Below, one piece after another: positions 25,617 through 38,632 of a stretch of DNA of 64,000 bases; positions within the stretch are counted from its first letter, which is position 1; each line of letters begins with the position of its first letter. The DNA is from Liolophura sinensis. Lineage: Eukaryota; Mollusca; Polyplacophora; Chitonida; Chitonidae. The stretch lies in the NCBI RefSeq assembly GCF_032854445.1, contig NC_088295.1, positions 92,745,805 to 92,809,804 of the forward strand, in the 5' to 3' direction. Position numbers and translations under genes: made by a program. The notes under the pieces were generated by a model. The model was not told the origin of the DNA, made no database searches, and was given only the letters and a program-made list of their open reading frames with translations.

Positions 25617-25644
25617 GAGACTGTAGCCACATTCTGGTTGTGGA

Positions 25645-27050
25645 AAGGCTCAAGTCTGTAGATGAAGCAGGTGATGTAGTGTATTGTATACACACTGAAT
25701 ACTGGACAATTCACAGGTGAGCTAAGTGACACGAGTCTGTAGATGAAACAGGTGATGTAGTGTATTGTATACACACTGAATACTGGACAATTCACAGGTG
25801 AGCTAAGTGACACGAGTCTGTAGATGAAACAGATGATGTAGTGTATTGTATACACACTGAATACTGGACAATTCACAGGTGAGCTAAGTGACACAAGTCT
25901 GTAGATGAAGCAGGTGATGTAGTGTATTGTATACACACTGAATACTGGACAATTCACAGGTGAGCTAAGTGACACAAGTCTGTAGATGAAACAAGTGATG
26001 TAGTGTATTGTATACACACTGAATACTGAACAATTCACAGGTGAGCTAAGTGACACAAGTCTGTAGATGAAACAGGTGATGTAGTGTATTGTGTACACAC
26101 TGAATACTGGACAATTCACAGGTGAGCTAAGTGACACGAGTCTGTAGATGAAGCAGGTGATGTAGTGTATTGTATACACACTGAATACTGGACAATTCAC
26201 AGGTGAGCTAAGTGACAAGTCTGTAGATGAAACAGGTGATGTAGTGTATTGTATACACACTGAATACTGCACAATTCACAGGTGAGCTAAGTGACACGAG
26301 TCTGTAGATGAAGCAGGTGATGTAGTGTATTGTATACACACTGAATACTGGACAATTCACAGGTGAGCTAAGTGACACCAGTCTGTAGATGAAACAGGTG
26401 ATGTAGTGTATTGTATACACACTGAATACTGGACAATTCACAGGTGAGCTAAGTGACATAAGTCTGTAGATGAAGCAGGTGATGTAGTGTATTGTATACA
26501 CACTGAATACTGGACAATTCACAGGTGAGCTAAGTGACACGAGTCTGTAGATGAAACAGGTGATGTAGTGTATTGTATACACACTGAATACTGGACAATT
26601 CACAGGTGAGCTAAGTGACACGAGTCTGTAGATGAAGCATGTGATGTAGTGTATTGTATACACACTGAATACTGGACAATTCACAGGTGAGCTAAGTGAC
26701 ACAAGTCTGTAGATGAAACAGGTGATGTAGTGTATTGTATACACACTGAATACTGGACAATTCACAGGTCAGCTAAGTGACACAAGTCTGTAGATGAAAC
26801 AGGTGATGTAGTGTATTGTATACACACTGAATACTGCACAATTCACAGGTGAGCTAAGTGACACGAGTCTGCAGATGAAGCAGGTGATGTAGTGTATTGT
26901 ATACACGCTGAATACTGGACAATTCACAGGTGAGCTAAGTGACACGAGCCTGTAGATGAAGCAGGTGATGTAGTGTATTGTATACACACACCTTGACTGG
27001 ACAATCCACAGGTGAGCTAAGTGGCACGAATCTGTAGATGATCTAGGTTT
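25645..27050. repeat. Minisatellite, 81-bp unit, about 17 copies
   Basis: The unit includes GTCTGTAGATGAAACAGGTG, TAGTGTATTGTATACACACT and ACAATTCACAGGTGAGCTAA. Eighty-one is a multiple of three, so a repeated 27-residue artefact frame runs on the minus strand. The unit carries CAGGTGAGC, a consensus-grade 5' splice site on the + strand. Confidence 0.97.
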
Positions 27051-29629
27051 AGTCACAGGTGTCATAATCTGATGGTACCATTATGTTGCTGCAGCTTTCA
27101 TAATCCACACCAGTTTACACCAGTTTACACCAGTGAGGCCTGTCCTGATCACAGCTATCCCTCTGGAGCATCCACCGCCCCCATTGTTGCTGGCCTAATC
27201 AGGTTTCTGTTAAACTGTTTTCTGGGTGCATCATATTGATGCCAGCCCAGAGGCGGTTTGCAGGCCCCTGGCTGGTCAGTCTTAGAAAGCTCCCACCCCA
27301 ATTACTCTGCCTACAAAAAAAGCTTGTGTAGAGAGGGAGAGTTAATGAGCAGTCCAGCACACAATCATCGTGAGTCTATGAAGTGCTGTGCCACGTTTGT
27401 CTGTGACTAGATGCCACAGTCCCACAGCCAGTCACATGATGCAATTCTCACATAGCTCTCAGCAAAGACAATAAACTATTAAGGCAGCAGGAAATCTAAA
27501 CGTTTGTCTTTGAAAGGAAAGATGATGGGTGAGGCCTGGACAGAAGAATGCCCTTTTCTCCACTCAAAACAAGGCTTTTTTCTCGTTTCCCTATCATAGT
27601 CGGCACATCATATTTCCACAAAGCCCTTTTTCCCCCCTGTAAAAACGTTGTCGTTTTTCCTATTATCGTTCAATGCCTTTCTTTGATGTTGGTCGAGATC
27701 TCCATTTGAGCAATTCTAAATGATTAATTATGTGATAGCCAGGCTAGCGTCTGCTCATTTCCGACCCAATCAGTGGCAGTAAGAATGCATCAATCTGACA
27801 GGGCTCACCCAGCATCACTCACCGACACACAAGTACAAATCTGACTAATGAAGCTGTTAACTTACAAACAGTTTGGTTCAGATTTAAGACCAATCACATC
27901 CCTCAACAAACCTCAATGACTATGACAAAATTAGGGGCAGGGTCTCTGATGTCACAATAGCTCTTCTTCCCTAAGGGAAACAAGAAAGCAACCTCTGTCT
28001 GCCAAAATTCAATACAACTCTATGCCAGAGTTTTTTGTTATTGCATGTATTTCTCTTCCTCACAGAGCTGGAAGTTTCTTTTGAAGTCCACTTAGACTAT
28101 TTATCAGCTCATGCTGTCAAATTCCCTCATAAAGTAAAATAATAATACCTGTCCTGATTAATGACCTCTCTAACGTGTGCCAACAACTCTATACCATTAG
28201 CAACCTCTCTGTTCCAGGAACTTCTCCAATTAAACAAGCTTAATCTTATAATTAAATATAAAACAGGTTGTTTTTCTCGACCCAATCTGCCTAATGACTC
28301 TCACCACAATGGTATTCATTTTGTGATACTGTCCCAACTGAAAAACTCTTGCCCTATGGGTTTCTTAGAAAGAAAAGAAATCCCTGTGCTTCTAGTGGTT
28401 TCTTGCAATTAAAACAGCATAAAACAATAATCAATGAATAATTCATAGATGTAGTTTCGGGGCTCCTTTTTTTTAATGAAACAGATGTTCAGGAAATATT
28501 CTGAAACCAAAAATGTAACAGCAAAACCACAGACAAGTTAAACATGTTTCGATTCTGCTGAACTTTCTCAAAGTCTTCCAACCCTGCCTTTACAAACAAA
28601 GTATTGTCATGGCCAGCAACAATTACCAAGCAAAAATGAAATATTAATTGTTCTTCGTCTCTTATATTCCATGATGGATGGGCCATGTAATATTTATATC
28701 TTTTGTATGGGCTTTACTCGTTAAATTCTGTGGTGACCAGCCCTATCGTGCCGGCTCTGTCGCACTTCTGTCAGACAAACATGTTACAACAGTTACAATT
28801 AAGCTGAAGAAAAATGGTGCCACACTGTTTTGTGGCAATGACTCCAAGATTACTGGAGCTAACGTGACGTTCTATCATCAGAGCCTCCTGAAACTTGCAA
28901 ACGCCTGCAAACACAAGACAAATTTGTCATGATTTCTTAAAGGGGCAGTCTGGTTAGAAATCAATACGGGCTTGGCTAGCTCTTGCGAAGTTCAGCAAGC
29001 AATCGTACACCAAAACTGGAGTCAGTCTATGACATCCAACACCGCAGTCTACATATTTCTGGATTCAATGTAACATAAGAACCAGTTCATCCTAATCTTC
29101 ATCTAAGAAGAACCAAAGTGCCATTGTGGTGTACATTATTAGCTGGTAACAGAGCCAAGAAGACCCTGTCTGTCTGTATCAATGTTACCAGTCCTCCTCT
29201 AACTCTTTGTGGTCAGTCAAATAAAGACATCAGCCAGCCACTCAATCCAACGCAACTAATACACAGTTACCGGTTAAAATAAGCCAACAGAAACATTTCA
29301 CATCAGAGTGAACAAAGATAAGCAGAGCCTACAGCAATTACTGTCTACAAGGAATCCACGACAGCTGTGCTTGTAGCTCAGTGACTCCACAGGGATGTTC
29401 CGCCATCAATCCCGTCTGTCCAGGTGGACTTATTGCTACAATCCCCAATCATATGTCCCATCAATCTACAGCAGTAGCTAGGTGTTAACACAAGAAATCT
29501 GGGAAGTGTGACAAAGACACAGACATTGGCACTGTTCAAATCCCAGACTCTTTTGTACAAGCAACTTCTAACCACAGAGTAAGATATACATGCTGACTTA
29601 ACTGACAGTTATTGTGCTCCAGTTCTACT
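27051..29629. other. Unique, non-repetitive sequence, no gene proven
   Basis: This stretch is free of tandem repeats and more complex than its neighbours. The parts at 27150-27480 and 27700-27840 look like possible conserved non-coding DNA. The open frames at 28161-28412 and 28678-28932 have no recognised motif or splice context and are not called as genes. Confidence 0.4.
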
Positions 29630-29785
29630 GGTGAGATCTCATATACATGTACAAAATAAGTATTGAGATCCCATGTACATGTATACAGTAAGTATTGAGA
29701 TCCCATATACATGTATACAGCAAGTATTGAGATCCCATATACATGTATACAGCAAGTATTGAGATCTCATATACATGTATAAAGG
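29630..29785. repeat. Minisatellite, 32-bp unit, about four to five copies
   Basis: The unit is AGTATTGAGATCCCATATAC plus ATGTATACAGCA. Confidence 0.92.
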
Positions 29786-30532
29786 TTTAGAGGCAATTAC
29801 TCCAGTTATTCAGGGCCAAAGTCTGCATGAAGCACAGAAAATATGCACTTTCGGAAACAATTTCTGTCCTGCGAAGTTTACCTTGAGTGGTCAATCATTC
29901 AACTGTGAGAAGAGACAGAGAAATTGTAGAAAATCTAGCCTAATTCTTATAGCCATAGAACTGATGTAGTGTAAAGATTGTGGAAATTTACAAGTGGCTT
30001 TACTTGATAACCAACTTTTTAACCTTCACAGATTGCATTTTCACGCTGACATTTCAATATGACTTTACCACCGTATGACCAATAAAAGGCAACTGCATGT
30101 GTGTAGGCAGACATTGCATACACTTGTAAGGCAGTGGTGGGCATTCCATTCAAGCTCATCACTTAAAACCTGTGGAGGAGTCACGTTTTAATCTTCATTT
30201 GGCCAGTCAGGTATAAATTGGTTTGGACTGATGCGAGTCACAAGGTGCTGACATGTTCACTGCAGTAGTGTACATCAATAAAGCCATGCTTTATTCCCTA
30301 AAGCTGTGTCTGTGCTGGTGATTAAATAGAGATTTGTTCATACTGGCTAGAGTCAGGTAGGAGGTGGCAGGGAGGTGACATGAGGTAGTAGGGAGGTGGC
30401 TGAGGATAAACAGTGCTGCTAACTTCCTCAACTTTGTCCCTCCACTAATCACATCCTCCAACACAGAATACACCTAAATAAAGTCTTAAACAATCCCATT
30501 ATTGGCCATTCCATAAAAATACAATCAACTGA
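29786..30532. other. Unannotated spacer
   Basis: No feature recognised apart from a short GGAGGTGGC/GGAGGTGAC duplication near 30357-30405. Confidence 0.4.
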
Positions 30533-30648
30533 CTGTGTCCATCTGATTTCCACAAATGACTGTGTCCATCTGATTTCCACAAATGACTGTCCATCTGATT
30601 TCCACAAATGACTGTGTCCATCTGATTTCCACAAATGACTGTGACACA
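30533..30648. repeat. Minisatellite, 27-bp unit, four copies
   Basis: The unit is GACTGTGTCCATCTGATTTC CACAAAT. One copy is two to three bases shorter. Confidence 0.92.
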
Positions 30649-33140
30649 CACAGGTGAGAAAGGAAATTACGACTATCAACCCCAACAGAAATGCAGGGAT
30701 TCATAAACTCAATTTTGGCATGGGAAACTGAATACTTGGAGTAAAGGAAATTTAACGACAGAAATAACTACTGATGTACTCAATTTAGTTGCCGATAAGT
30801 GAATGCTGAAAAAAACGTGAGAAAACTGAATTCGTAGGTCTAACCTTTCAAAAACAAATTAAAAAAGTTTCTCAGGCAATGTGCTTTCACAGCACTGTAC
30901 ATGGTCCAGTTTCCGTTCCCTAGCCAGTCTGCACATCCTGACATGTTACTGGGGCTATCAACAATACACTGGGTTATTATTACATTTCAAGCTATAAAAT
31001 GGATGTTATAAGAGGTATACAGATAATGATACAATACAAGATAAAACTTACCTCAGTTTGTAAAGTACATTTCAACTCAATATGGACTTCAAATTGGTTG
31101 GTACATTTTTTAAACTCAATTTGGTAATAAAAAATTTTTTTTTTTAATTTTGAGCTTCAGTTTGTAAAATTTGCATTTCTATGACATCCCTGATATATTA
31201 CAGCTGTATAAAAGCATGCTTCAATATTACTAAGAAGAAAATAAGTGAGCCTTTCTTAACTTTCTACACCTTTTACAACTTTCCTATTTAAACTGAAAAT
31301 ATGACAAAGAGATATCATGTACTTTTCAGGAGCTTTTTACATACGGTTAATTCAGACCTTTGGTTTGAAAATGTTTATTAAACTATACTAATTTGGAGAT
31401 TCTAATTGTTTCACAATAAAGTTCCTGACTTTTGAATCCGAATACCTCACATATATATTTGGATCTGTAATAAGGCAATCATAGTCTTCAAAGGGTCTTC
31501 AGTTTACGGGCATAGCACTCATACAGGTATGATTTATTCATTTGTTTGATTGGTGTTTTTACGCCACACTCAAAAATATTTCACTTAGATCATGACAACC
31601 GGCATTTTTTGTGTGAGGAAACCTGGCAGAGCCTGGAGAAACTCATGACCATCTGCAGGCTGCTGGAAGACCCACAGCATTTTTTAATTGTTCTTTTAGA
31701 TACATTTGCAAAGAGTGACAAAGCGCATGAACAATCATGTAGACAAGCTTGCTTGTTGATGTCCAGAAGTTTTTTGCCTTTTACAAATGTACCTCACTGA
31801 AAAGCGTGGATGAAGGTTTCAAGTATATATACTCATTGACAATAATTCTAGTGGTTCTTTTTTTTTTAATGTTGTGGTCTTGTTTAGTTGGAATAGCCTA
31901 AAACCTTATTAAAGTCAAAACTCCTTAAACCAAACAGGTGTACATGTACTCTAGGCATAATTGTTGTTGTTGTAGTACAAAGCATAAAGGCATAAATGTA
32001 ATATAAGCAATATTTGCCATTTTCACATGACATTGTTAATTGGTAGTTCATACAGCAGTGTAGAACAAAATAATATAGCAGCACAGCAAGTTAAACAATA
32101 TTGATTCAAATTTCACTTGCTGTCTGAACCATATTCCACGACACCCTCCTCTGAATTCAGCCCCACCCCGAATCCCTGGTGGTAGGAATACTGGGTAGAT
32201 ATCACCGTTGGCTTATTACCACCAACCAGAAGAGCTTAACCTGTAGCTTATCCACTGATATGACGGCAACATAAGCTTTTTGGTCAAAGAGGTAATTTCA
32301 CCAGTTGCCTGGATTGTTAAACCTCTAGGTATGGGGAGATAGCTACAAATCCACTGTGACCTATCCAGCCCATCCTGCCAGCCCAGACTACCTCTAAACT
32401 TAGTGTACCTGCCCCACCCCCAGGGGAACCTGTCTAAACTTTACCCACCATCAACCCATTTAGCAGATCTCCAACAAACACTGCAGGTAAACTGTAGATG
32501 ATGGTGGAGAGCATGTGGGAGTGAATGAGGGCCTATACTGTACAAACAGCTGTCTGTAGCCTCATCCCGTACCCCAGTCACACAAGTGCTTGTGAGGGTC
32601 TCGGCAGGGATTGGGGCACATGAACCATTGCCTAAGAGCCTCAGCGGGCCAATCAGACCTGATCCTGGCCATCAGGAGGGACAGATCAATGGCTTAAGGA
32701 GAAAACACACATTTTACCTCCTAATTACACTTGACTACCCCATGTCCACATTAGTACTGTGTACACAGCAACAACAGACTACCTTAAATCTTAATGACAA
32801 GAGAAAGCAAAAGTCGCACAGAGATGCATGTGTTCCATCCATGCTGATCACAGACTGTGTGCTGAGCGATGCCTCGTGCCTAAATGAGCTTCTTCATGTT
32901 CTGTAATAGTACACCATGCACCTGTCTATAGAGATCAGACTGGTATGATAGCAATTCTGTGTATCTCTAACTGTATAACACTTGTACAAATTTAGGACTC
33001 CACCACATGTGGCACCTTTGACAATGTCCATCCAAAACACACATGACCTCTGTGTCAATGCCAACACATAACACACATGCCCAATGTATCAATGTAACAC
33101 CTGTCCACATACATGGACAACAGAAATCTTGACACAAGAC
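30649..33140. other. Unannotated spacer with one SINE fragment
   Basis: It holds a family A SINE fragment (31538-31672). The unique stretch at 32105-32720 is more GC-rich and repeat-free, but no exon with flanking splice sites was recognised. Confidence 0.4.
31538..31672 (-). mobile_element. SINE family A, 5'-truncated copy
   Basis: Reading the minus strand gives the family body (complement of AACTCATGACCATCTGCAGG) and then the end with ACACCAATC (complement of GATTGGTGTTTTTACGCC). The tRNA-like head is missing, as expected for 5'-truncated retroposons. Confidence 0.75.
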
Positions 33141-33144
33141 AAAG

Positions 33145-33358
33145 GTGCACACAGTGTCAATGTTGAGACATGGCAAACATGTACACAGTGTCAATGTTGA
33201 GACATGGCAAAACATGCACATAGTGTCAATGTTGAGACATGGCAAACATGCACACAGTGTCAACGTTGAGACATGGCAAAACATGCACACAGTGTCAATG
33301 TTGAGACATGGCAAAACATGCACACTCTGTCAATGTTGACACATGGCAAACATGCACA
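33145..33358. repeat. Minisatellite, about 35-bp unit, six copies
   Basis: The unit contains GTGTCAATGTTGAGACATGG CAAAACATGCACACA. Lengths vary by one base between copies. Confidence 0.92.
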
Positions 33359-33623
33359 CTTTCTAGCACACACATGGTACAATTAGCACAGTGTGGGCAC
33401 TTCTTTTCACTGTCATGTGCTCTGCAGCTGTTTTTTATAGGGTTGGTGGGGTGGATGTGGATGCATAATTTCATAACGAAAGTTTGGACATTCATACACA
33501 TTAGGACAGCCTTTGGGCCAGTGTTGTTACAGGGGACTCAACTCTACAGTATGGTGCACAACTTATCTCTCAGGCAGACTATCAGTGTTATTAGATGGGG
33601 AGGGGCTTAATCATCTTTACTGT

Positions 33624-33657
<34 letters not shown>

Positions 33658-34222
33658 CAGTACACCATATTTTAGTCAAATCAAACATAAACATGTTCTT
33701 GTCATGCAAAATGTAGGCGTATTTCTAACTTTATCACACACTGCCATGCCTGTAGGGTGCTCACCTGTGCTTTCTATCTGAGTCTATCATTAGCTTTCAC
33801 ACCCCAGTGAAACAGAATCAAAATCTGATATGTTCAACAACACACTTTCACCCTGAAAGCCTTCTTCTTTACTGCTATAAGCTCCTTTTACGTATATATT
33901 AAGAACCTGGTGACTTTATTCCACAATCAATTCCATCACCCTAGCTGCCTTATACATGTACACCAAACACCCATTTCTCACCAGTCTCCCAGAAAACTTT
34001 CCTGATAATGCAGATCCAATGCCTCCAGGTGTTGTTTACCCCATGCAAAATGTGTTTGGCAAATAGAGAGAAGACATATGAAGAGAAAAAGATTTGTAGT
34101 GAACATAATCACCATGAGACATCTGACAAATCTGAGCGTCTGGTTTTCCATCCGGGATTTAGGACAATCATTCAAAGTTACAGATGACGTTTTCACTAGC
34201 AGCGGTCCATTTTAATCACCCG
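33359..34222. other. Unannotated spacer
   Basis: It contains a (TA)n microsatellite at about 33629-33652. No other feature seen. Confidence 0.45.
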
Positions 34223-34440
34223 CTTCAATATATCCTTTATAGATGCATACAATTTGGCATATCCTTTATAGATGCGTACAAGTTGGCATATCCTTTATAG
34301 ATGCGTACAAGTTGGCATATCCTTTATAGATGCGTACAAGTTGGCATATCATTTATAGATGCGTACAAGTTGGCATATCCTTTATAGATGCGTACAAGTT
34401 GGCATATCCTTTATAGATGCGTACAAGTTGGCATGACATT
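34223..34440. repeat. Minisatellite, 29-bp unit, about seven copies
   Basis: The unit is CATATCCTTTATAGATGCGT ACAAGTTGG, nearly perfect. Confidence 0.95.
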
Positions 34441-34806
34441 TCAATTTTGGAGGTCAGTCTGTTTTTTTTTCTTCTTATGAACAATACAAGAATACTGCGA
34501 TTCTTTCCTTTCTTTGCCTCAAGTATTACGCAAAAATTATCCACTTGAGCATACAGCCCCAATCTGCTTTCTGAACGCAAGTTACCGGAGTGGCCAGTTT
34601 AATAATAGAATCCAGGTATTCTAGAATCCAGGTAACTGAAAACTAAGAAAACCTTAAAAGAACTGACAGGATGTCATGTTGCTTTATAGTTTGGTTTCAT
34701 ATAGCTTGTTTCATAGACCATTCAAGGTGTGCATGGATTACACTACTGGTGCGTCCAGTTTGAATGGAGAAATGTAGCCATCAGAAGAGAGTACACTGTC
34801 CATGAA

Positions 34807-35125
34807 TGGGAGTAATTATGAAACCAAGTTATCTGATTGTAATTAAACTTAGGCATGCACAAGTGTAGATGACAAGGAAGATGTTTGTTAAATTTCATGG
34901 AAATAGGTTTAATACTTTAAGAATAGTTGCATGGACACAATCTGAATACACTGAAAAGCCTCATTATGGAAAGTCCTAAATGGAGATAATTAGGAAAACA
35001 ATTACCCAATTGTCATTAAACTTAAGCATGCATAAGTTACGATAACAGGCAAGATGTGTGGCACCTTTTATCGAAATCGGTGCAGTTATTTGAGAGAGGA
35101 CACACGAACAAAATCGAGCCTACAC
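34807..35125 (+). repeat. Two diverged copies of a ~140-bp repeat
   Basis: Segments 34807-34950 and 34981-35125 align in the same orientation. Shared order: AATTA(T/G)GAAA, ATTAAACTTA(G)GCATGCA, an A(G)GAAGATGT-like word, then a TTT.AT.GAAAT.GGT block and GGACACA. A GACAGATGGACAGACAG run follows the second copy. The repeat class is unknown. Confidence 0.6.
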
Positions 35126-36420
35126 ACAGACAGATGGACAGACAGGGTGACTCCAGTATTTCCACTCCTTCTAACTTTGTTGATGGGGGTATAAACACAC
35201 GAGGGGGCCTCACATTATTAATTGTAAGCAAAATTAACAATATATCATGACTTTCATTGGGTAATTACATGAAAACCAAAAAGACAGCATTTGACGGTTT
35301 TTCTTCAGTAAACTTTTGAAACATACAAACGTGAACAGATGTGTGCAACCACAACATGGTGACCAATGATGACATAAGTTGGACACCTGTGTTACTGAGT
35401 GGTGTATAAAACCAAGGCCTGTGATGTTAGCGCGCCACATGGGTAAACTTTGGCTGTACATGAAGTCCTTATCCCACAATGGTTTCCACTGACTCAGACT
35501 GACTGAATGAATGAATTACTAAGATTAACGCCACGCTGCAGACTTACTGATCATTCACAACCAAATCATCTTCAAACCATACACCGGATATTGCAGTGAA
35601 GGTTGAATATCATATATATTTATCGAGTGAGAGGTGAAAATAATAAGCGTCCAATGGGTTATCACTTTCACGACATTATCTATTATTCATATTTTGACAA
35701 TATCGTGACTTCACTGACTAGTCTATATAGCAGGACGTCGTACAGTTGGCTGAACTTGTATTATGACATCATTCCCCTTGAAGCCAGAAATGGAACATCA
35801 TAAAACAAAATGTTTCTTTCTTGATGACATGGCATCTGGGTGTATAACAAACAAAAGTGATACCTCACTGAGCCAGTGAACTATCATCTTCATTAGTGAA
35901 GAAAATCCTGACATTTCACCTTTATAGAAATAATAAAATAAAGTAGTTCACTCGACAGACGATGAAGTATTATGTTTGACTGCTGCTGGTGCCTTAACCA
36001 GACAACTGACTGAGTTAGAAAGTTATGCTTCATGGGTTAGTGTGGAACACTGGTCTATGATCACCACAGACAGTTGTACAAAACAGAAATAACTTCCAAC
36101 AGTGTCAGGCATGTTAGATTTTCTGGCAGATGTGCAAAATGGTCAAATGCTTCCTAATGCTTTCTTCGTATGTTTACTTTCTTCGTTGTAGTCTTTGTGC
36201 CTTAATGAGGTTAGGAAGAGGTTACAAACTGATCACTCTCATGCATGTAATTGTGCGGCCATAGAAAATCCAGTTCCATTCTAGTGGTACAGCCACTAAA
36301 CAAGAATAATTTAGCCAGAAGTGTAACTAAATACAACTAACCATATGTGATTCTCTGAAAAGATGGCAGACTTGAGCTTGTTCCAGAGTCAGCCAAAATA
36401 CAGTGTCTGCTGGCCAAGAA
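35126..36420. other. Unannotated spacer
   Basis: No gene recognised. The ORFs are short and motif-free. Confidence 0.4.
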
Positions 36421-36431
36421 TCTCATAGGCT

Positions 36432-36504
36432 TATATAAGTGGGCAATTTGATGGAGCGAAGATAACCATTACACGAAGGCTACATCACCCTGGATTAATT
36501 TATG
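36432..36504 (+). promoter_or_regulatory. Candidate TATA promoter with mini-leader
   Basis: TATATAAG at about 36433-36440 is followed some 65 bases later by GTAAGT (about 36505). With a start near 36465 this would give a leader exon of about 40 bases. The next + strand acceptor tied to coding sequence is at 38240. It could be an alternative promoter of the neuropeptide gene or chance. It is weaker than the 17.25 kb candidate because no GC-rich exon body is seen. Confidence 0.25.
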
Positions 36505-36875
36505 TAAGTAGATAATAAAGACTAGTGAGGAGGAGGGCGAGGCAAACACCATTATCAGAATTGAATGCTGTCAGGTGTATAATGTGAGGCTCCAGTCAGC
36601 ACTCTTTTCCCCTACCCCACACTTACCTGTCTGGGCCAGAGGACAAGTGTACTCAACCATGCACAAAGTTAATATTAGACCAGGGATCAGGCTAAACACA
36701 GGAAGCCCACAGAAAACCCTCACACCTGTTTACCCAAGACATCAATTAGTCAAATTAAACATACTACATGCATTTCTACCAGAGCCCAGAATAAGCACAT
36801 TTCATGCACAGCATGTGCATCACGCTATGTATGAAGTTGCTCAATACACTTGCCAACATGACTACAGGGTAACAG

Positions 36876-37068
36876 TAATGCACGGTATCAGTAATGCACA
36901 GTATCAGCCATGCACAGTATCAGTAATGCATGGTATCAGTAATGCATGGTATCAGTAATGCATGGTATCAGCCATGCACGGTATCAGTAATGCATGGTAT
37001 CAGTAATGCATGGTATCAGTAATGCACGGTACCAGTAATGCATGGTATCAGTAATGCACGGTATCCCA
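36876..37068. repeat. Minisatellite, 16-bp unit TAATGCACGGTATCAG, about 12 copies
   Basis: Copies alternate GCACGG and GCATGG, with some CCATGCA variants. The frame at 36575-36958 runs into it and is an artefact at its end. Confidence 0.92.
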
Positions 37069-38240
37069 CATTTAGGCCTAACATACATGTATACATTTAC
37101 AAAATATGATTCACATGCTAGCTTACTTATCTGATTATGACTAGACTTTGTGATTTTTCACTAATATGGCAGCCGTCACAGGGTAAACAGATCACCTATT
37201 CTGGTAAAGTTACAAATAAACTTTTCCACATGAGGGGCACAGATGCTATATTGATGGCACGTAAAGTGTTCTTCACACGAACTTCAAATAAGACCCCCTA
37301 AATGGCCACACAAGCCCCACTGACCATTTTTTGCCACAGTGTAAGCGAAGGGATATCAATGATACTCTCTCATGTCTGTCCTACTGATCAAAAGAAAAGC
37401 ATCTTAAAAACTCGGTCAAAACTCACTCAACAATGTAATAATTGGTATTTGGTAATTTAATACACAACCACAACAGAGCTTTTCAATTTAACAACTAGAT
37501 TATAATGCTGGTACAAAGAAAAAAATCATAACTCACAACGCAATAGAAAAGAAAGTTAACAAGACTAAAAAAAAAAACTAAAAAAAAAAACATAACACAT
37601 GTACATTAGATGAAACGGCTTGTTGCATTTAAATCCATTTAAGCTATGCCTTCATCTCTGTATCCAATTAAACAGGAAATTATTAATACTAAGACCCCAT
37701 AAAAACGTAGGCGGAGGATGTGTATCAGTAAACGTATAAAATCAGGGGAAATGGGTGTGCAGATGACTCTTGATGAGTGGAATATCATCAGAATATTAGT
37801 GAGAGCATTCATGAGAGTTTTATGAGGAACGCAGCATGATCCAGCTGCTATGTGAAGTCGCACGGAGCTCTCCTTGTAGCAGCCACAACCCGGACCCTTT
37901 TATTGATTATCATCCACTATGATCATTGCACTTGAGTTAGCAGGGAGGAGAGAGATATGTCTTCAAGAGTTATCCCCCTTTGCCTTCAACATCAGACTTC
38001 AGTTTGCGACTGAAATACGAGTGATCACCACCTGACTTGGATAAGTGCTGATCAAGTTTCACAGTGTGTGATAAGGCAGAAAAACATTCACTGGAAGTTC
38101 TTAGTGGATCACAATATTGTCACACCAATAAACCTGTTACCATCACTCAAACTATCAATGAAGAACAGGAAGCAAAAAACTGTTTTTAACGTTCATATTA
38201 TCACTCTAAGTCTCATTATTGTTTTTTCATTATTTTTCAG
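37069..38240. other. Sequence upstream of the neuropeptide exon, ending in a 3' splice site
   Basis: No coding exon. The stretch ends with a pyrimidine-rich tract and acceptor TTATTTTTCAG at 38230-38240, two bases before the precursor start codon. Two A-runs near 37568-37590 are simple sequence. Confidence 0.55.
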
Positions 38241-38242
38241 AA

Positions 38243-38632
38243 ATGGCGATTTTCAACAAATGGGTATACAGTGGAATTGTTGCCATAGTAACATTGACAG
38301 CCATTGTGATGACGGCGGACGAGGAGGCAGAAAACTGGTCGGAACAGTCGGGCAGCTCTAGGCTGAATGAACTAGCTAGCATAGATAAAGCCCTGCTGGC
38401 TCGCTATCTGGCCGATATGTTGTCACGGAATCCCTCCTATGACAGCCCTATTCCCCCAGGAAGCACCTTACAGGCCAAACTTCAGTCCTACATCAATGCC
38501 CAGTCTCCAATGGCCAAGCGTGATGGCTACTGGGTCTGGATGCCAGCTCAAGGATTCGTGCCCATCCCCAAACAGAACGGCGTTGGCTCCTCAAAGAGCG
38601 CTTCCCACACAAAAATCCTGCGTTACGGTTAA
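38243..38632 (+). CDS. Neuropeptide precursor with amidation signal (possibly NKY-like)
   Basis: The predicted 129-residue secreted precursor starts at the ATG right after a 3' splice site (AG at 38239-38240). Residues 1 to about 25 form a signal peptide (a hydrophobic run VYSGIVAIVTLTAIVMTA). An acidic linker with LARYLADML follows, then a Lys-Arg cleavage site at 92-93. Cleavage would release a 36-residue peptide that begins DGYWVWMPAQGFVPIPK and ends TKILRYG. The terminal Gly is the usual donor for C-terminal amidation, giving an Arg-Tyr-amide. It is odd that the stop codon falls directly after that Gly, while a +1 shift reads G-K-R and then HAPGYWTPMG. The family name NKY comes from memory and is tentative. 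The secreted, processed and amidated design is well supported. Confidence 0.7.
   Translation: MAIFNKWVYSGIVAIVTLTAIVMTADEEAENWSEQSGSSRLNELASIDKALLARYLADMLSRNPSYDSPIPPGSTLQAKLQSYINAQSPMAKRDGYWVWMPAQGFVPIPKQNGVGSSKSASHTKILRYG

Noticed and set aside
27150..27210. Possible SELENOS tail exon (minus strand reads G-G-G-C-S)
   Set aside because: The following residues lack the Arg-Pro-Gly-Arg-Arg-Gly pattern and the Sec/Cys-Gly end, and no matching splice site was seen.
28678..28932. 84-codon frame with a hydrophobic start, possible secreted protein
   Set aside because: No family resemblance, no clear signal cleavage or cysteine pattern, and no flanking splice or polyadenylation signals were found.
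38243..38632. Neuropeptide Y family membership, suggested by a 36-residue peptide ending RYG
   Set aside because: The C-terminus is KILRYG, not TR(P/Q)RYG, and the proline-rich N-terminal pattern and tyrosine positions of NPY are absent.
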